A stretch of 64,000 nt of DNA, from assembly GCA_028571685.1 (NCBI GenBank), contig CM053146.1:22603431-22667430 (forward strand), written 5' to 3'. The notes under the pieces were generated by a model. That model was not told the DNA's origin. It made no database searches and was given only the letters and a program-made list of their open reading frames with translations. Positions 29,510 through 40,895 of the stretch are shown piece by piece (within the stretch, counting starts at the first letter, position 1; each line of letters begins with the position of its first letter). A program made the translations under genes and the position numbers. The DNA comes from Heterohyrax brucei. Its lineage: Eukaryota > Chordata > Mammalia > Hyracoidea > Procaviidae.

Positions 29510-30180
29510 AAATGTATTGTGATTAAGTGAAAGTGTACAATCCAAGTCAATTTTGCACGCCCGCCTATCTGCAGCTTCTTCTGCTCTCCTTGCCCCATGA
29601 CCGCACAGTCCTCCTTTTCATTTTATACTTATTGTATCCTCCTTACAAGCTCCTGCCCCATCCTCTCTACCCTTGTCTCTGCCATCCAGAAAGAGAACAG
29701 TAGGACAGCATCCTATAAATGCATAGAATCATAAAGTACAAATACCAGATGGTCACATTGTGTCCATGAGTCTAGTCAATTTTCATACAAAGAGTTGAGC
29801 TAAGTAGTGTTTTCTAGACAGGGCAGCAGCAGGAGTAGGGACCCTGCTTCCAGGGGATTCCCTGGGCCGTCAGCTCATCAATTGTGGTTTTTTAGTAGAG
29901 TTCATGAGCTGCACCCCTCTTTTTCTCATGTTGCCACAGGGCCTCAGCATTGTGTGCCCTGTCATGGCTGTCTTTGGTGGTGGGAGGGCACCAACTGGTT
30001 CTTCTTGTCACATGTTGATACAGTTTCCCATTCACACACGTCCTTCCACCCAACGAGTTTTTTCCTCGTGTCTTTGTTGTTCTCAGTGATCATCTGCTCC
30101 AGATGAGTTGGGACCATTTGGTGTACCTCAGTTGGCAGCTTGCTAGCTTTTAAAGTTCCAGACACCACACACCAATTATA
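29510..30180 (-). mobile_element. L1 3'UTR, 5'-truncated copy
   Basis: Leftward L1 tail: 'gattaagtgaaagtgtacaa', 'gtcaattttgcacgcccgcc', 'cctataaatgcatagaatca', 'gaccctgcttccaggggatt', 'aaagttccagacaccacaca'. It ends near 30180 without reaching ORF2. Flanking A runs hide any target duplication. Confidence 0.85.
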
Positions 30181-30744
30181 AAAAAAAAGTTAAGGAATTC
30201 TGTGAAACTCTTGGAGGAGGGAAAATTCTCTGGTCAGTAACATCTTAAAGAAAAGCAAAAAGGCTGACTTTGTAGTTGTTGTTTAAAAATGTATCTGCAA
30301 TCTCAAGTGTCTCCCTGCGTGGCTTAGCTAATTTGGATAAAGTTCTTCATGATGCTGCAAGAACCAAGGGTTGAGCTGAGTGAAACAAAACAAAAAACAC
30401 ACAAACATTAAAAAGTTACAAAAGTCACAGATGAATATTAATTATCCACTTTCTCCCCAGAGTTCCCAAATAACAGCTCCCTCTCCTTAAAGGTCATCAC
30501 TGGGTTACAGCCACCATCCACAGAACTAACCAGGGGTACACAGGAGACATTAATCTTTGCTGTTCCATTGTCCTGGGTTCTTTGCTATACAACCTAGTGT
30601 GGAAACTGTAACATTGCCTGTGAGGTTGGGGTATATCCAAGGAGGAATATTTTTGAATTACAATCCTTATCAAATGCTGGCTACATTTGGGAACAGCAGG
30701 GGCTTTTGTGTACACTTCCCCCTTATCAAAAGAAGCAGCTAGTG
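30181..30744. other. Unassigned intergenic sequence
   Basis: No gene or named repeat recognised. Confidence 0.4.
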
Positions 30745-30880
30745 AGATGGTGTGGCAGGAAGGGCATCGCCCCAGAAATGAGTTGATATCCTCACTAACT
30801 TGTGGTATGAGCTTGCACATGGCACAAACCTCTCTGTGCCTCAGTTTCTTCACCTAAAAAGTAGATTAGAATCCTGGTTG
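30745..30880 (+). mobile_element. MIR SINE
   Basis: Sense MIR: 'gtggtatgagcttgcacatg', 'cacaaacctctctgtgcctc', 'agtttcttcacctaaaaagt'. Confidence 0.75.
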
Positions 30881-31257
30881 TAAACACACTCATCTTTCTC
30901 ATTAGATAGAAGAAACAAAAAGCAAAGCACACATTTGGATAGGTAAGAGTGAAGAGGGAAACTCCAAAACTCCTTTGAGTTCTAAATATTTTATACGTGT
31001 GTGAGTGTTTCTGACTTCATAAACTTTCTGTCACATTTTGACTGTGAAACGTCACAAAATTCAAACCCCTAAACATAACGTTGCTACTACTGATTACATT
31101 CCTATTTTAGTGCCTTTTAAAAGAGAATTATCTGGGAAACCATCCATTCATTTCTATACACTGCAAAAGTTTTACTTTCAAAAAGTTTTTTTTTTTAAGT
31201 GGATGATGCCTAACTTACATGAAATAAAGCATTTCATTTTGAAAGTTTAACTCAAAA
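30881..31257. other. Unassigned intergenic sequence
   Basis: AT-rich, with a T run at about 31188. Nothing recognised. Confidence 0.4.
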
Positions 31258-31407
31258 GAACAAACCTGTGGCCATTGAGATGACACTGATTCACAGCGAC
31301 TCGAAGGATAGAGCAGAACTGCCATATAGGGAAGTGCCTGGTGGATTCGAACTGCTGATGTTTGCTTTGCAGCTGAGCTCTTAACCACTGCACCACCAGG
31401 GCTCCTG
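31258..31407 (-). mobile_element. AfroSINE
   Basis: Antisense: 'gattcacagcgactcgaagg', 'agagcagaactgccatatag', 'gtgcctggtggattcgaact', 'cttaaccactgcaccaccag'. Relatively well preserved tRNA-like head. Confidence 0.9.
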
Positions 31408-32785
31408 TAAAACTTAAGGTAGGGGAAAATTTCCTCCTTTCGAATGAAAAATAGCCTTCTAATTCCTCAAGCCAGGAGGTGACATATGGCAGCAAAAGCA
31501 GATCCTGGAACCAAATTGGGGAAGACAAAAGAGGGGCAACTGGAGGGGCCCAAATTTGTCCCTACTTTCCATTATTCACTAAGAGTTGAAACTAGAGCAA
31601 GTTCAAGAGTGAGGAGGGTCAGAGATGTACCTGGGTGACTGTAAACCCTTAACCTGCCCAGTGATTTCTCGGGTGGAGACTCCCCCAAGCCTCCCTCATG
31701 AGTCACTGGAAGTTGCTGCCCTCAGAGCTTCCCCTGGTTTGGGCAGAAGCTGGTGCCCCACATCACCAGTCCAGCAGTAGCAGGGAAGCATCCTGTTGAG
31801 GGGGACAGGACAGGGGGACAGGGTAGTTGCAAAGTTGCCTTGTAAGGAAGCCGTAAGTCCTAGAAGTGGCCAGGTAAACCAGAAAGAAGGTTAATGGAAG
31901 TTCTCTTGCTCCTCCTGATCAAGGATTCAGAGAGGGAGGAGAGTGAGGGACATGCTGTCCCTAAAGCACACTGGTAGAACATCTTGCTCCTTGCTCTTTA
32001 AACATGAAACAGCCTCCCACACAAAAGCAATGCAGTGATTTTTTAAGGGAGCTACAGAGAACAGATGGCCCTAAGCTCACAAAGGCCAGACCATGACGTG
32101 GACACAACTGTAGCCACTGGACAGGCTGAGCAGCCTACAAAAGGCTCTGAGGAATCCTAGAGCCCTGCAACCCAATCCAGCTTTCTGCTGAGGGGCAATC
32201 ACCTGCAGGGCATAGCTGGAGCTAGGAGACCCCACTGCCAAGTTCCATCCGTCTTCCAGTGCTTGACAACCTCTCTGAAATCAGTCCTCCCCACTGCTCT
32301 CCAGCCTCTGCTTGAACACCTCTTGTGATCAGGAACTCAGTCTGTAGTCTATTATTTCCCTACCATTCCCAACTGAAATTCCAGAGTTTATGGCCATAAA
32401 GTTCCAAGGAAAGGAAGTCTCCACAGGCTCCTCTGTTCCCAGATTCCTCTGAGCACCCCTTCCCTCAACTAATTCCTGCCTCTCTGAGGGCCCCAGTGGG
32501 GAAATGGGCAGAAAGCCTGAGCAAAAGGTGCCCAATCCCTATGTAGCAGGATGAAGCACGTCCTGAACCTGAGTGCTACGTGGTCTTTAGCCCTTTGGCT
32601 AAATAGCAGCTTGAAAGTGACTCTCTCAGGTAGTTCCCAAAAGAGAGACAATGAAATGGAAATGTCCCCACCCCTAGCCAAATATGCAGAAGAGAGGGGT
32701 CTGGGACCCCAAACAACAGACCAGAGCTGAACACAGACTTTGAAACCCTCATCATGGTCAAGCAGCCACGGCTGGGTAGATTTAA
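31408..32785. other. Repeat-poor intergenic sequence, 1.4 kb
   Basis: No repeat recognised, moderate GC. Frames on the minus strand (32329-32830) have no motif and overlap in three phases, as expected by chance. Confidence 0.45.
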
Positions 32786-32985
32786 CCCTACCACTACTGT
32801 TTGCTGAGCACTTTCCTTAGAGCTTTGCACATATTATCTGTCTCATTTAATTTCAGTCCCAGTATTCTCACTTTACAGGTAGTACACTTGAGTTTCAGAG
32901 TGCCCAGTAACTTGTTTAAGCATACCAAGGCAGCACGAAATCTGGGTTGGTCTCCCAGGTGATGAGTTTTGACCTGGAGTGCCCG
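32786..32985 (-). mobile_element. MIR SINE
   Basis: Antisense MIR: 'tttgctgagcactttcctta', 'tttgcacatattatctgtct', 'tattctcactttacaggtag', 'aacttgtttaagcataccaa', 'gaaatctgggttggtctccc'. Confidence 0.85.
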
Positions 32986-33117
32986 ACTCACACAGGGCTA
33001 TTCAAAATCAGAGCTCAGCCATAGGCAGGGTGGGCCCTGCCTGATCCTCCCAGACAGCTGTGCTTTCAGACTCCCTGCTGGTCTGCCTGGGGATGTGCTT
33101 CCCGGCACATAATAACC

Positions 33118-33250
33118 ACCATCAAGATTGTTATTAGCATTAGGCATTTACATGACACTTACCAGTTTTGAATCTTCATGCTACCATTTAGTTTTTCCTT
33201 AGAACATTCCTATGAGCTCACACTTGATAACTGGGGGCTTGGAGCAAGAG
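33118..33250 (-). mobile_element. MIR SINE fragment
   Basis: Antisense: 'attgttattagcattaggca', 'tttacatgacacttaccagt', 'ccttagaacattcctatgag'. Lower similarity than its neighbour. Confidence 0.5.
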
Positions 33251-33494
33251 GGGTGGGGAGACAAGCACTAAGAGTCAACAAAGGGGAGGAAATGCAGTGC
33301 AGAGCCAAGATAAATAACCTCCCCTATTCGGCACCTGGCTTGGCATTGGCTCCAAATTTTTCATCCTCTGCACTAGAGCCCTGCTAAGGAGGTACCTGTG
33401 ACCACCAGGAATAGGTAAGGGCCAGGATCAAGGGTCTCTTCCTTCAAGTATTTTGGCTGGAGTTGGGGGGGGGTTACGTTCAATTCTCATTCAT

Positions 33495-33645
33495 AGTAAC
33501 CCGTTGTGTGACAGAAAAGAACTCCTCTAAGGGGTTTTCTTGACTGTAATCTCATGGAAGCAGATCACCAGGACTTCTTCGGTGGCACCACTGGGTGGCT
33601 TTGAATCACCAACCTTTGGGTTAGGAGCCAAGGGAGTACCATTTG
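33495..33645 (-). mobile_element. AfroSINE, long variant, diverged
   Basis: Antisense: 'gactgtaatctcatggaagc', 'agatcaccaggacttcttcg', 'gaatcaccaacctttgggtt', 'aggagccaagggagtaccat'. A purine tract takes over from its head. Confidence 0.65.
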
Positions 33646-33833
33646 CAAGAAAGAAAGAGAGAGAGGGAGCAAAGGAGGGAGGGAGGGGGGAGGAGGAAAG
33701 AGGGAAGGAAAAAGGGAGGGAGGAAGGAAAGGGGGAAGAAGGAGGGGGGAGAAAGGAAGTGGGGAGGAAAGAAGGAAGGAAGGAAGGGGGAAGGGAGGGA
33801 GGAAGGGCGGGAGGGAGGGAGAGAAGGAAGGGT
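33645..33833. repeat. Polypurine (GGAA/GGGA) tract, about 190 bp
   Basis: An almost pure G/A run on the plus strand (GAAAGAAAGAGAGAGAGGGA, then GGGAGGAAGG-type units), broken by only a few pyrimidines. Long frames on both strands here are low-complexity artefacts. The tract starts at the head of an antisense AfroSINE. Confidence 0.95.
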
Positions 33834-33912
33834 TAGCCAGTGAGCCTGGGTCAAGTTCACATTCAGAACTGACACTCTCACCTTTACCTCTTTTTTCCAA
33901 ACATCTTCATTA

Positions 33913-34071
33913 AACCAAATTTACTGTCATGGAGCCAACTCCAAATTATAGTCACCCTATAAAATTGGGTAGAACTGCCTGATCAAGTTTCCAAGGAGTG
34001 CCTTGTGGATTTGAACTGCTGACCCTTTTGGTTAGCAGCCATAACACTTAAACACTATATTACCAGGGTTT
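33913..34071 (-). mobile_element. AfroSINE
   Basis: Antisense: 'catggagccaactccaaatt', 'gggtagaactgcctgatcaa', 'ggagtgccttgtggatttga', 'ggttagcagccataacactt'. Confidence 0.9.
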
Positions 34072-34157
34072 AGTTAGACACCTATAAAATCCCTGGCTGT
34101 GATTCTCAACCTAAGGCACCTTCTGATAGGAAGATTTTTTTTTTTTTTTTTTAAAAA

Positions 34158-34281
34158 AGAACAACCCACTGCAGCTGAGTCACGTCCCACTCACAGCAAC
34201 CCTATAGGTCAGGTTAGAACTGCCCGTAGAGTTTCCAAGGAGCACCTGGCATATTTGAATACTGACATTTTGCTAGCAAAC
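34158..34281 (-). mobile_element. AfroSINE, 5' head missing
   Basis: Antisense, preceded by an 18-bp T run then A6: 'cccactgcagctgagtcacg', 'ctataggtcaggttagaact', 'gagcacctggcatatttgaa'. The tRNA-like head is truncated at 'tttgctagcaaa'. Confidence 0.85.
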
Positions 34282-35724
34282 GGGAAGATTTTAGCATCCA
34301 AAAAACCCTAATCAGGCCTGTTAAAATAGAGGAGTGAGGCAGGAAAAGGGTGCTGCCTGGGTGTTTTCCTGGCAGACGTGGTTTACAAGCTGAGCTGTGA
34401 AGGGCTGTCGGCACCCCGACCCTGAGAGCTCACAGGTAATACCTAGGGATCACTAAGTTTCTGCTGCTGGGTCCTTTGCTCTATCCCTCTAGCTAAGGGA
34501 GAAAACTCCATGAGGGTGAAATGGGGGTAGGGGGTGGGGAGGCCAAAAGGAGGGTAAGACCAATGGAGTAGGGAGGAAGGACTAAAACCTCACCAAGTAG
34601 TCGCCAGATGGACAAGTCAACCCCTCATCTCTGCACACCAGCACTCTCCTGGAAGCCCAGGCCACCTAGCTTCTCTTGGCCAAGGAAGTCTTTCAGGCCC
34701 AGGCCCTTGGGACCAGCGGAGGTGACTTCTTCGTGGCACCCAGGGTTCTTCCATCCCCTTTGTGAGATGGAGTCAGCAGAGGTGGTATCAGTTAGGGATG
34801 GGTGAAAGCACGCTTCCCGGCTCTGGGGTGGCACAGATCAGAGTTGGACCTTGGTCACCTCATTCCCTCGTCATGTTTGGCTTCCTTTCCTCCTTATTCT
34901 GGTCACTGCAAGACTGGGCCCAACTTGCCACCTTCATTGTAGTCAGTATGACATGCAAGGTGATAGTAGGAGTTGCCCAGAGAGGCTATCACCCCAGAAC
35001 AGCTGGGAAACACGAGTCCTCACAGTTTTGGTTTTGCTTTGGACTTTGTCCACTCTGGACTCCCATCATTCCCCTGCCTTGATAGCTGTTGCACAGGGCT
35101 GGGGAAGCCCAAGGACTCCACGTGTCCATGGCACTCGAGTCAGACAGTAGCCCAGCAAATTCCTGTGCGTCCTAGCTGGAGTCCCTGCTTGCTGCCCACA
35201 AACAAGCCTGGAGAAGTCCATCCAGCCTTGGAGATCTTCCTCCCACCTCTCAGCAGGGGGGATTCAGGCCTTGAGGCTCCAGGTGATCTGGCCTGAGGGT
35301 CACTCAGCCAAGCTTTTCTGCCTGGAGCAGCCAACCAAGCCCAAGTCCAATGCAGGCCCCTTGGGGGGTCACTGCACGTGGAGATGAGCAGAAGGAAAAC
35401 CGACACCACCAGCCAGTGGAGGCCGGTGCCTCTGCATCTCTGGCTGGACACTGTTTCGGCCACGGAGGTGGCCCGACTTTGGGAATCCACCCTCTGGTTC
35501 AGCCCTAGGTGGAGGACCTCCCTCAGAGGGGTGCTCACCCTTCCCCAGAGCTCCTTCCGAAGGTGTGGACAGAGGGACACCTAGCAGAGCCAGGCAGATC
35601 CCAGGGCCTGGGAGCCTGGGGCTTGGAATTCATGCGGAGGGAATTCTAACTCTCTTAACACTTGTGGCTAGCGTGGTACATCGGGTGTACCCTGAAAGGA
35701 TGTGTCTCGATCCAGCTGTTTTGG
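34282..35724. other. GC-rich, repeat-poor sequence
   Basis: GC-rich sequence without recognised repeats. The minus-strand frame of 146 codons (35140-35580) contains a hydrophobic run WLVVSVFLLLIST, but it has no homologue that I know, no start or splice context and overlaps plus-strand frames; I treat it as chance. Confidence 0.45.
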
Positions 35725-35905
35725 AGCTAGGACAGATTCAGCTCTTCATTTCCTGCTTGCCTCTAGGTCGGTGTACTTTTCTCCATGCCTCTGTCTTCTC
35801 TGTCAGATGAAAGTTGCCGTTATACGTACCTCAGTGATTACAGTGAAGATGACACAGACTAACTAAGATGACGATGTGTCTGACCCATAGCAAGTGCCCT
35901 GCCTA
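35725..35905 (+). mobile_element. MIR SINE
   Basis: Sense MIR: 'ggacagattcagctcttcat', 'ccatgcctctgtcttctctg', 'tacctcagtgattacagtga', 'cccatagcaagtgccctgcc'. Diverged. Confidence 0.55.
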
Positions 35906-36734
35906 TTCTGGATTGGATCTTTACCTAAATGGGAGGAGGTGGACTTCTAAGTCCTTGCCCTGGCTCCTCTCCCTCTCCCTTTTTTTTGTCCCTCTCTTCT
36001 TTGCGGAAGGACTACTCCTTTCATTAAGATGGCAACATTTGGGTGAAAGGTTAAAGTGTTATTTAACATAAATCCGAGGTTTCCTGTGTCAGCTGGTCTG
36101 AGCGGTGTCAGTTAGAGCCAGTGTCCCCCTCCCAGCGCCTGGGTCTTCGAGGCCACCTTGGCAAGGTTCCCGAGCCTTGGTCAGCTTGTTGCAGAGCCCT
36201 GGGCTCTGGTGTCTTTCTCTGGATTTCTGAAATGTGGGTTTCCGTTCATCCATTGACAGCCTGGGGAAGACAGCAGGGTACACACGGCCCCAGATGGGCC
36301 AGTGTCCAACCACCTGACTCAGCCCACAGTTCATGCCCTGCTTCTACTCAGAGGCAAACCTCCAGCTGGGCTAGCCCGTGACCTGGACCTCCTGATTTCC
36401 CAGGAGAGCCCAGCTTGGCTGAATGGCAGCTAGGCCTAGGGTGGTGAAGTGGCGACCAGAGAGAGTACCAGGCATCTGGGGCCTGAGGGCACAAAGTGTG
36501 GAATTCCACCCACCGGGTCTGAAAGATTGGAGAAGTGCAAGTGACACAATGGTGAGTCCTGTGTGTCCAGAATGCCCCTAAACACCACTGAGGGGGATGC
36601 TCCAAACCCTAGGCCTCAGCGAATGGGCATTGGCCTTGCTGGCACTGGTGACCATTCCAAGCACAGGGACCTCCTCTGCATTGGAGTGAGGCCCCATCTG
36701 GTCCCCTAGGGCTTGGCTAGCATTTAGGTGTCCT
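35906..36734. other. GC-rich, repeat-poor sequence
   Basis: No repeat or gene recognised. Contains isolated donor-like sites (ATGGTGAGT at about 36548) without a matching open exon that I could define. Confidence 0.4.
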
Positions 36735-36825
36735 CTCACCTAGGACAAGTGACCAGATCTCTGTGACTCTAGACTTTTCCATCTCTAAATAGGAACAGTA
36801 ACCTCTGCCATGGATCCCAAGGAGA
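36735..36825 (+). mobile_element. MIR SINE fragment
   Basis: Sense MIR core: 'cctaggacaagtgaccagat', 'ttttccatctctaaatagga', 'acagtaacctctgccatgg'. Confidence 0.55.
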
Positions 36826-37884
36826 ATTTTCTTTGTGTAGCAAATCACTGCCTCAAAGGAGTGTGAGGCCACGGAATGATTCCCAGACTTGCAAGGGGAA
36901 GGAGTGAAAACGTCCCCTCCATCCCCAAACCAAGGGTCCTGGGTTCAACGTGGCAGCCCCTCTGAATGTGGCGAAGAAAGTTCTGATCCCCAAGGGAGGG
37001 GTCCTGAGGCTTCCACCAAACGGAGAGGAGTCCTCCTTTGGGAGCCGCCCTGCTGTCACCAGGAGCTGAGGAGCTGCTCATAGGGCAGGCACGCCTGGAA
37101 CCTCTAGGCCTGCCCCAGGGCAAGCTACACCCTTGGCCCTGTCCAAATACTTGGTAGGCATGTGGCCATGCCAGGGACACCCCCAGAGGCACGTCCAGCT
37201 CAGGTGAGCTGCTTCAGAGCTTTGGGAGAGGGTAGAAAGGATTCAAGGAGTCGAGCTGTGTAACAGGCAGCTCCAAGTTATAGGTGATTCTCTTGATAAT
37301 TCGTGGAAAATAGGCTTCCTCTACCCCCTGTTTCTGTGTCATATTAATTTCACAGACAGTTCAGGGGCAAGTGGTTTGGGGTCTGAGCTATCCCATGCCG
37401 GCCTCAGAGCCTGCCATTTCTGCTCGTGGGGACACTGTCGCACCAGGAACCTCAGGTCAACCCCAATCCAGGGCACTCAGACCTGCCTCTTTGACCTGTT
37501 CACCACCGCCTTGGGCCTGGGGCCTGAGGCCTGGGTCATCTCTCTTCAGATGTTCATACAGGCACCCCGTGTTGTCCTCACTAGCCTCACAACAGGGGTC
37601 CATTCCGCAGTGTCCACACTACAAACTGAACAGAAAAGTTTCGTTCGTCGGATTCTTTGAAATAGCTTTAAGCAAATGGGCACTGGTCAGAATAATTCAG
37701 GGCAAGAATCACCTGACTCCACTCCAGTGAGAACCTTGGACTATGGAAAAGAGAATACTACAATAGAAGTAGTTACACGTTGAATATATACCAAAATTTA
37801 GGGTATGAATGGCATGTGAAGGTCTGTCAAAGTTTAGGCAGGAAAGGAAAAAGCAGTTCTCCACATACAGTGTTCAGATTCAGT
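36826..37884. other. GC-rich, repeat-poor sequence
   Basis: No element recognised. A donor-like CTCAGGTGAGC occurs at 37196-37206. Open frames on both strands (36845-37192, 37371-37730) overlap and have no motif. Confidence 0.4.
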
Positions 37885-38030
37885 GTTGCAGGGGGCATCA
37901 ATGTAACCCTGCTCCCTCAATTTACAAATAAGGAAACCGAAGCTCAGAGAACCAGGGGCTAATCCAGAACAAAAGGCGGGTGGTGTGGGGGTGGGGGCTA
38001 GCCAAGGCCACACAGCACGCAACAGGTAAA
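37885..38030 (-). mobile_element. MIR SINE
   Basis: Antisense MIR core: 'caatttacaaataaggaaac', 'cgaagctcagagaaccaggg', 'gctagccaaggccacacagc'. Confidence 0.65.
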
Positions 38031-38084
38031 GGGAGAGAGAATCCTTTCCCTGACTCCTAGGACAGCTCCCGCTTGTATTTTCAG

Positions 38085-38123
38085 CCTCTCATAAGCTTCT
38101 CTCATAAGGCCTCTCATAAGCTT
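38085..38123. repeat. Short tandem repeat, three copies of CTCTCATAAG
   Basis: CTCTCATAAGCTT / CTCTCATAAGGC / CTCTCATAAGCTT in succession (unit 12-13 bp). Confidence 0.85.
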
Positions 38124-38304
38124 CCCAGAGGAATCGCAAGGGGGGGGTCACCATCCCCAAATCCCGTTGTCTCTCCACTTTACCGCTCAGGGTACTGACA
38201 AGGTTCTAACTTTCAGAGACAGCCGGGACTTCTTCCCCTTGGGTACCTGGGCATATAACAACCTTCGGCTCCCAAACCAGGAAAGCTAGTGTGCACCAGT
38301 GCGC

Positions 38305-38580
38305 AGGTGCACTCCCCCAAGACACTGACGGGTGGCGCACATCTCACAGGACAACTGATCCGGAATCCGACAGCGAGGCTCGGTTCTCGCTCCTTGTGCT
38401 CTCCCCACACGCTAGGGTACACACGGGCGCAGAGGGCCATGTGCCAAAGGTTCGGAAAAAAACAAACCGGGATTCCAGTCCTCGGGCTCAGCGAAGTGGA
38501 GCTTCAGGACGACTTCACGCTCTACCTTTAAGGGGCCAGGGAGGTGTCAGGCGCAGAGTCAAGGCTTGAATCACTCGCCC
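38305..38580. promoter_or_regulatory. CpG-rich patch
   Basis: About 19 CpG dinucleotides in 270 bp at a GC content near 58% by hand count. That is close to expectation for unmethylated DNA, while CpG is depleted in the rest of the window. Examples: 'actgatccggaatccgacag', 'acacacgggcgcagagg'. No TATA box or initiator can be assigned. It could be a weak promoter or enhancer, or simply a locally protected segment. Confidence 0.3.
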
Positions 38581-39720
38581 AGAGAAAACACCTAGATGCC
38601 CCAGCCTACCTCTCCATCCCCTCGCTCCCGCACACCGTCTTCCTTAGGGAATGCCTCTGCCCTCAACAAATAGATCCGTCAGTGGCACCTTTCTCAGCTC
38701 CTGTGCCCGCTCCCGTACTTCAGTCTACTGGTTTCTTTGAAACATTGGAAGAGTGCAGTAAAAGAAACAGGATGCTTCTTCAGTCACAGCCTTAACTATG
38801 ATACTGAGTTTTTAATCTGCTCATTCATTGTTGACTTCTCCAACTTTTGTTGGGTCACCACCGGATCCTGTACTTGACTCCCGGGCATAACAATTTTGGG
38901 TTGGGCATCTTTGACGCGGGAGGGGAGGAATTCTCCCTCACCCTCAGCCCAGCTCCCAGGAAGGGAGGCCTGCCTCCTCCCTAGCTCAAACCATTCAAAC
39001 CGTAGGACTCACACCAGGAGAGTTATTAAGAAGAGTGGAGATAAAGAGGAAGCTGCTCACTGCCACCTCCAACCTCAACGAGGACAGGAACCCTAGTAGC
39101 CTTGATGTGGGTCTCGACAGGAGGGACTGCATTCCCAGCCTCAAGAGACCCTGCTTTTGCTCCTGGCCCAACAAGAAGGTGGCCTTTACTTTGAGAGTGA
39201 ATGGAGTGGGGTTGGTGGCCAGGCAGATGAAGACCATGTTACCCAGGTCTCTCACCTGGGACTTAGGTCACAGGGCAAAGCACAGATGCAAAGACTCCTG
39301 AGCCCAGTTCTCAGCTCCAAGACCAGTGGCAGCGGCTGTGGGGCTGTGACCTAGGTCTCAGTTTTCTTATCTGTAGACTCAAGTTTTGGACTATGCCTCC
39401 TTGAGATCCCTTTGATTTGATTTTTCCACGTGTTCCCTCCCTTCTACTCTATCAGAGCTCTGGCTTTGAGGTTCCTGAGTTGGGTCTTGGTGGGACACAG
39501 AAAACCCTGAAACCAATGGCTGCTTTAATCTGGACTTAAACACCGGCCTCCACAGTTGTCACATAGTCCCATGCAGGCAGCCAACAGGAGATGAGCAGCT
39601 GATGTGAGGTCAGAGCTCTAGGGTTTTGGCAAATGTTACACAACTTGCTTCCAAAGCCTGATTCAGAGGTAGCAGCTCTCCCAATCTCAGCTGGCCCACA
39701 AACGCACACAGAAAACGCAA
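38581..39720. other. GC-rich, repeat-poor sequence
   Basis: Only a weak MIR-like remnant at about 39340-39400 ('cctaggtctcagttttctta' then 'tctgtagactcaag'). No gene recognised. Confidence 0.4.
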
Positions 39721-39875
39721 AGGAACACCAGTGTCCTCGAATCCATTCTGACTCATAGTGACCTGACAGATCAGAGTAGAACTGCTCCACACTGTTTCCA
39801 AAGAGTGCTGCAGATTTGAAATGTTGACCTTTTGGTTGGCAAATATAGCACCTACCCACTACACCACCACGGCAA
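39721..39875 (-). mobile_element. AfroSINE
   Basis: Antisense: 'cctcgaatccattctgactc', 'atcagagtagaactgctcca', 'gttgaccttttggttggcaa', 'cactacaccaccacgg'. Long minus-strand frames here (39536-40024) cross the SINE and are chance. Confidence 0.9.
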
Positions 39876-40736
39876 AACCCACAAACAAGGACACACGCCC
39901 TGTCCATGGACATGCAGAGTCCTGCCCTCGACCAAATACGTGCACACAGCACAACCATGCTGAGGATCTGGTGGATACTGAAACTAACGTGATTCTTCTG
40001 GGGGGCGGGGGCACACACACGCACTCACAAGCACTTAGACAGAGCTCGTGCACAGAGCCATGCATCCACAGGGAATTGAGAGCCCGACACTGCTTCTATC
40101 CTCTTTTCATCACGAACAGGTGGACGGGGGACTGGGAAGGTGATCCGGGAAGCCCTGGGACTGCAATGGCCATCCTTAGTCTCCACCGCACCCCACTCCG
40201 GTTCCTCCGCAGTCTCCGAAAGGAGGTGGGGACAAGGTGGGGGTCAGGGTAGGAAGAAAGGTAGGTGCTTGCTCTTTTTACCCTCTGGACTCCCAGGCCT
40301 CGGAATTGTTCATCTCCCCTCAAGCGTGCCTCGCCACCGCCCTTTTCTGGACCAAACTTTTCCTTTCTTCACCTCACCTCCAGCTCCCCACAGCGCCAGC
40401 CTGGCTAGAGCAGGAGGCTTTGCGACGCTCTCCCGGGGAAAAAGGTTCCAAGGCTGGGTCCTCTGAGGGTGGAAGGGGGTGTAAGTAGGAAGGCGGCCAC
40501 GCAGCGAGGACACTGAGAGCCGGGTGTGTGGACTTCTTCCTTTTCCTCCCTCAGGGGGAACCGAGCTCCGGGAGACCCACACCTATAGGAATAGAAAGAA
40601 GGAGGAAGAGGACAGTTCACGTTGAGGAAAGCCAAATAAGCACAATTTGGAAGCTGCTGAGGCCTGCCTGTGCAAAACACAAGGAGACTGTAGATTTTTC
40701 TCCCCTCTTCTTGTGTTGATTATTCCTTGTCCCCAG
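39876..40736. other. GC-rich, moderately CpG-rich sequence
   Basis: 40.1-40.6 kb holds a second, weaker concentration of CpGs (e.g. 'aagcgtgcctcgccaccgcc', 'ggcggccacgcagcgagg'). No recognised repeat. It lies just upstream of the exon candidate. Confidence 0.4.
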
Positions 40737-40895
40737 TTTTGGAAGGTTGGATACAGCTGAGCCGGCAGCAGAACTCAGAGCTGCAGCGATCCTTCCTCAT
40801 TCGCTTCCTCTGTCTCAACCACCAGTGCCCTTGAGGCCACGGTGTGCTCCACACGGTGTGAAGCTGGATAGAGATGAGAGTCACCACTCGGACAG
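40737..40895 (+). other. Candidate internal exon, 159 bp (unproven)
   Basis: A pyrimidine-rich acceptor (ATTATTCCTTGTCCCCAG, ending 40736) and a near-consensus donor (GGACAG|GTAAGA at 40895/40896) bound 159 bp, a multiple of three. One forward phase is open throughout (1 + 52 codons + 2 bases); it reads FGRLDTAEPAAELRAAAILP and continues without a stop into the donor. I recognise no protein family in it. An exon of a host gene, an untranslated exon of a non-coding RNA, or coincidence are all possible. Confidence 0.2.

Noticed and set aside
33540..33900. Long Lys/Glu/Gly-rich and Pro/Ser-rich frames on opposite strands
   Set aside because: Both come from the polypurine simple repeat.
35140..35580. 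Minus-strand frame of 146 codons with a hydrophobic segment, possible membrane protein
   Set aside because: GC-rich sequence gives long chance frames. There is no recognised domain, no supporting splice sites and overlapping frames exist on the other strand.
36540..37210. Exon candidates ending at GTGAGT/GTGAGC-like donors
   Set aside because: I could not pair them with an acceptor that gives a consistently open frame.
39536..40024. Minus-strand frame of 162 codons
   Set aside because: It runs straight through an AfroSINE and has no motif, so it is chance.
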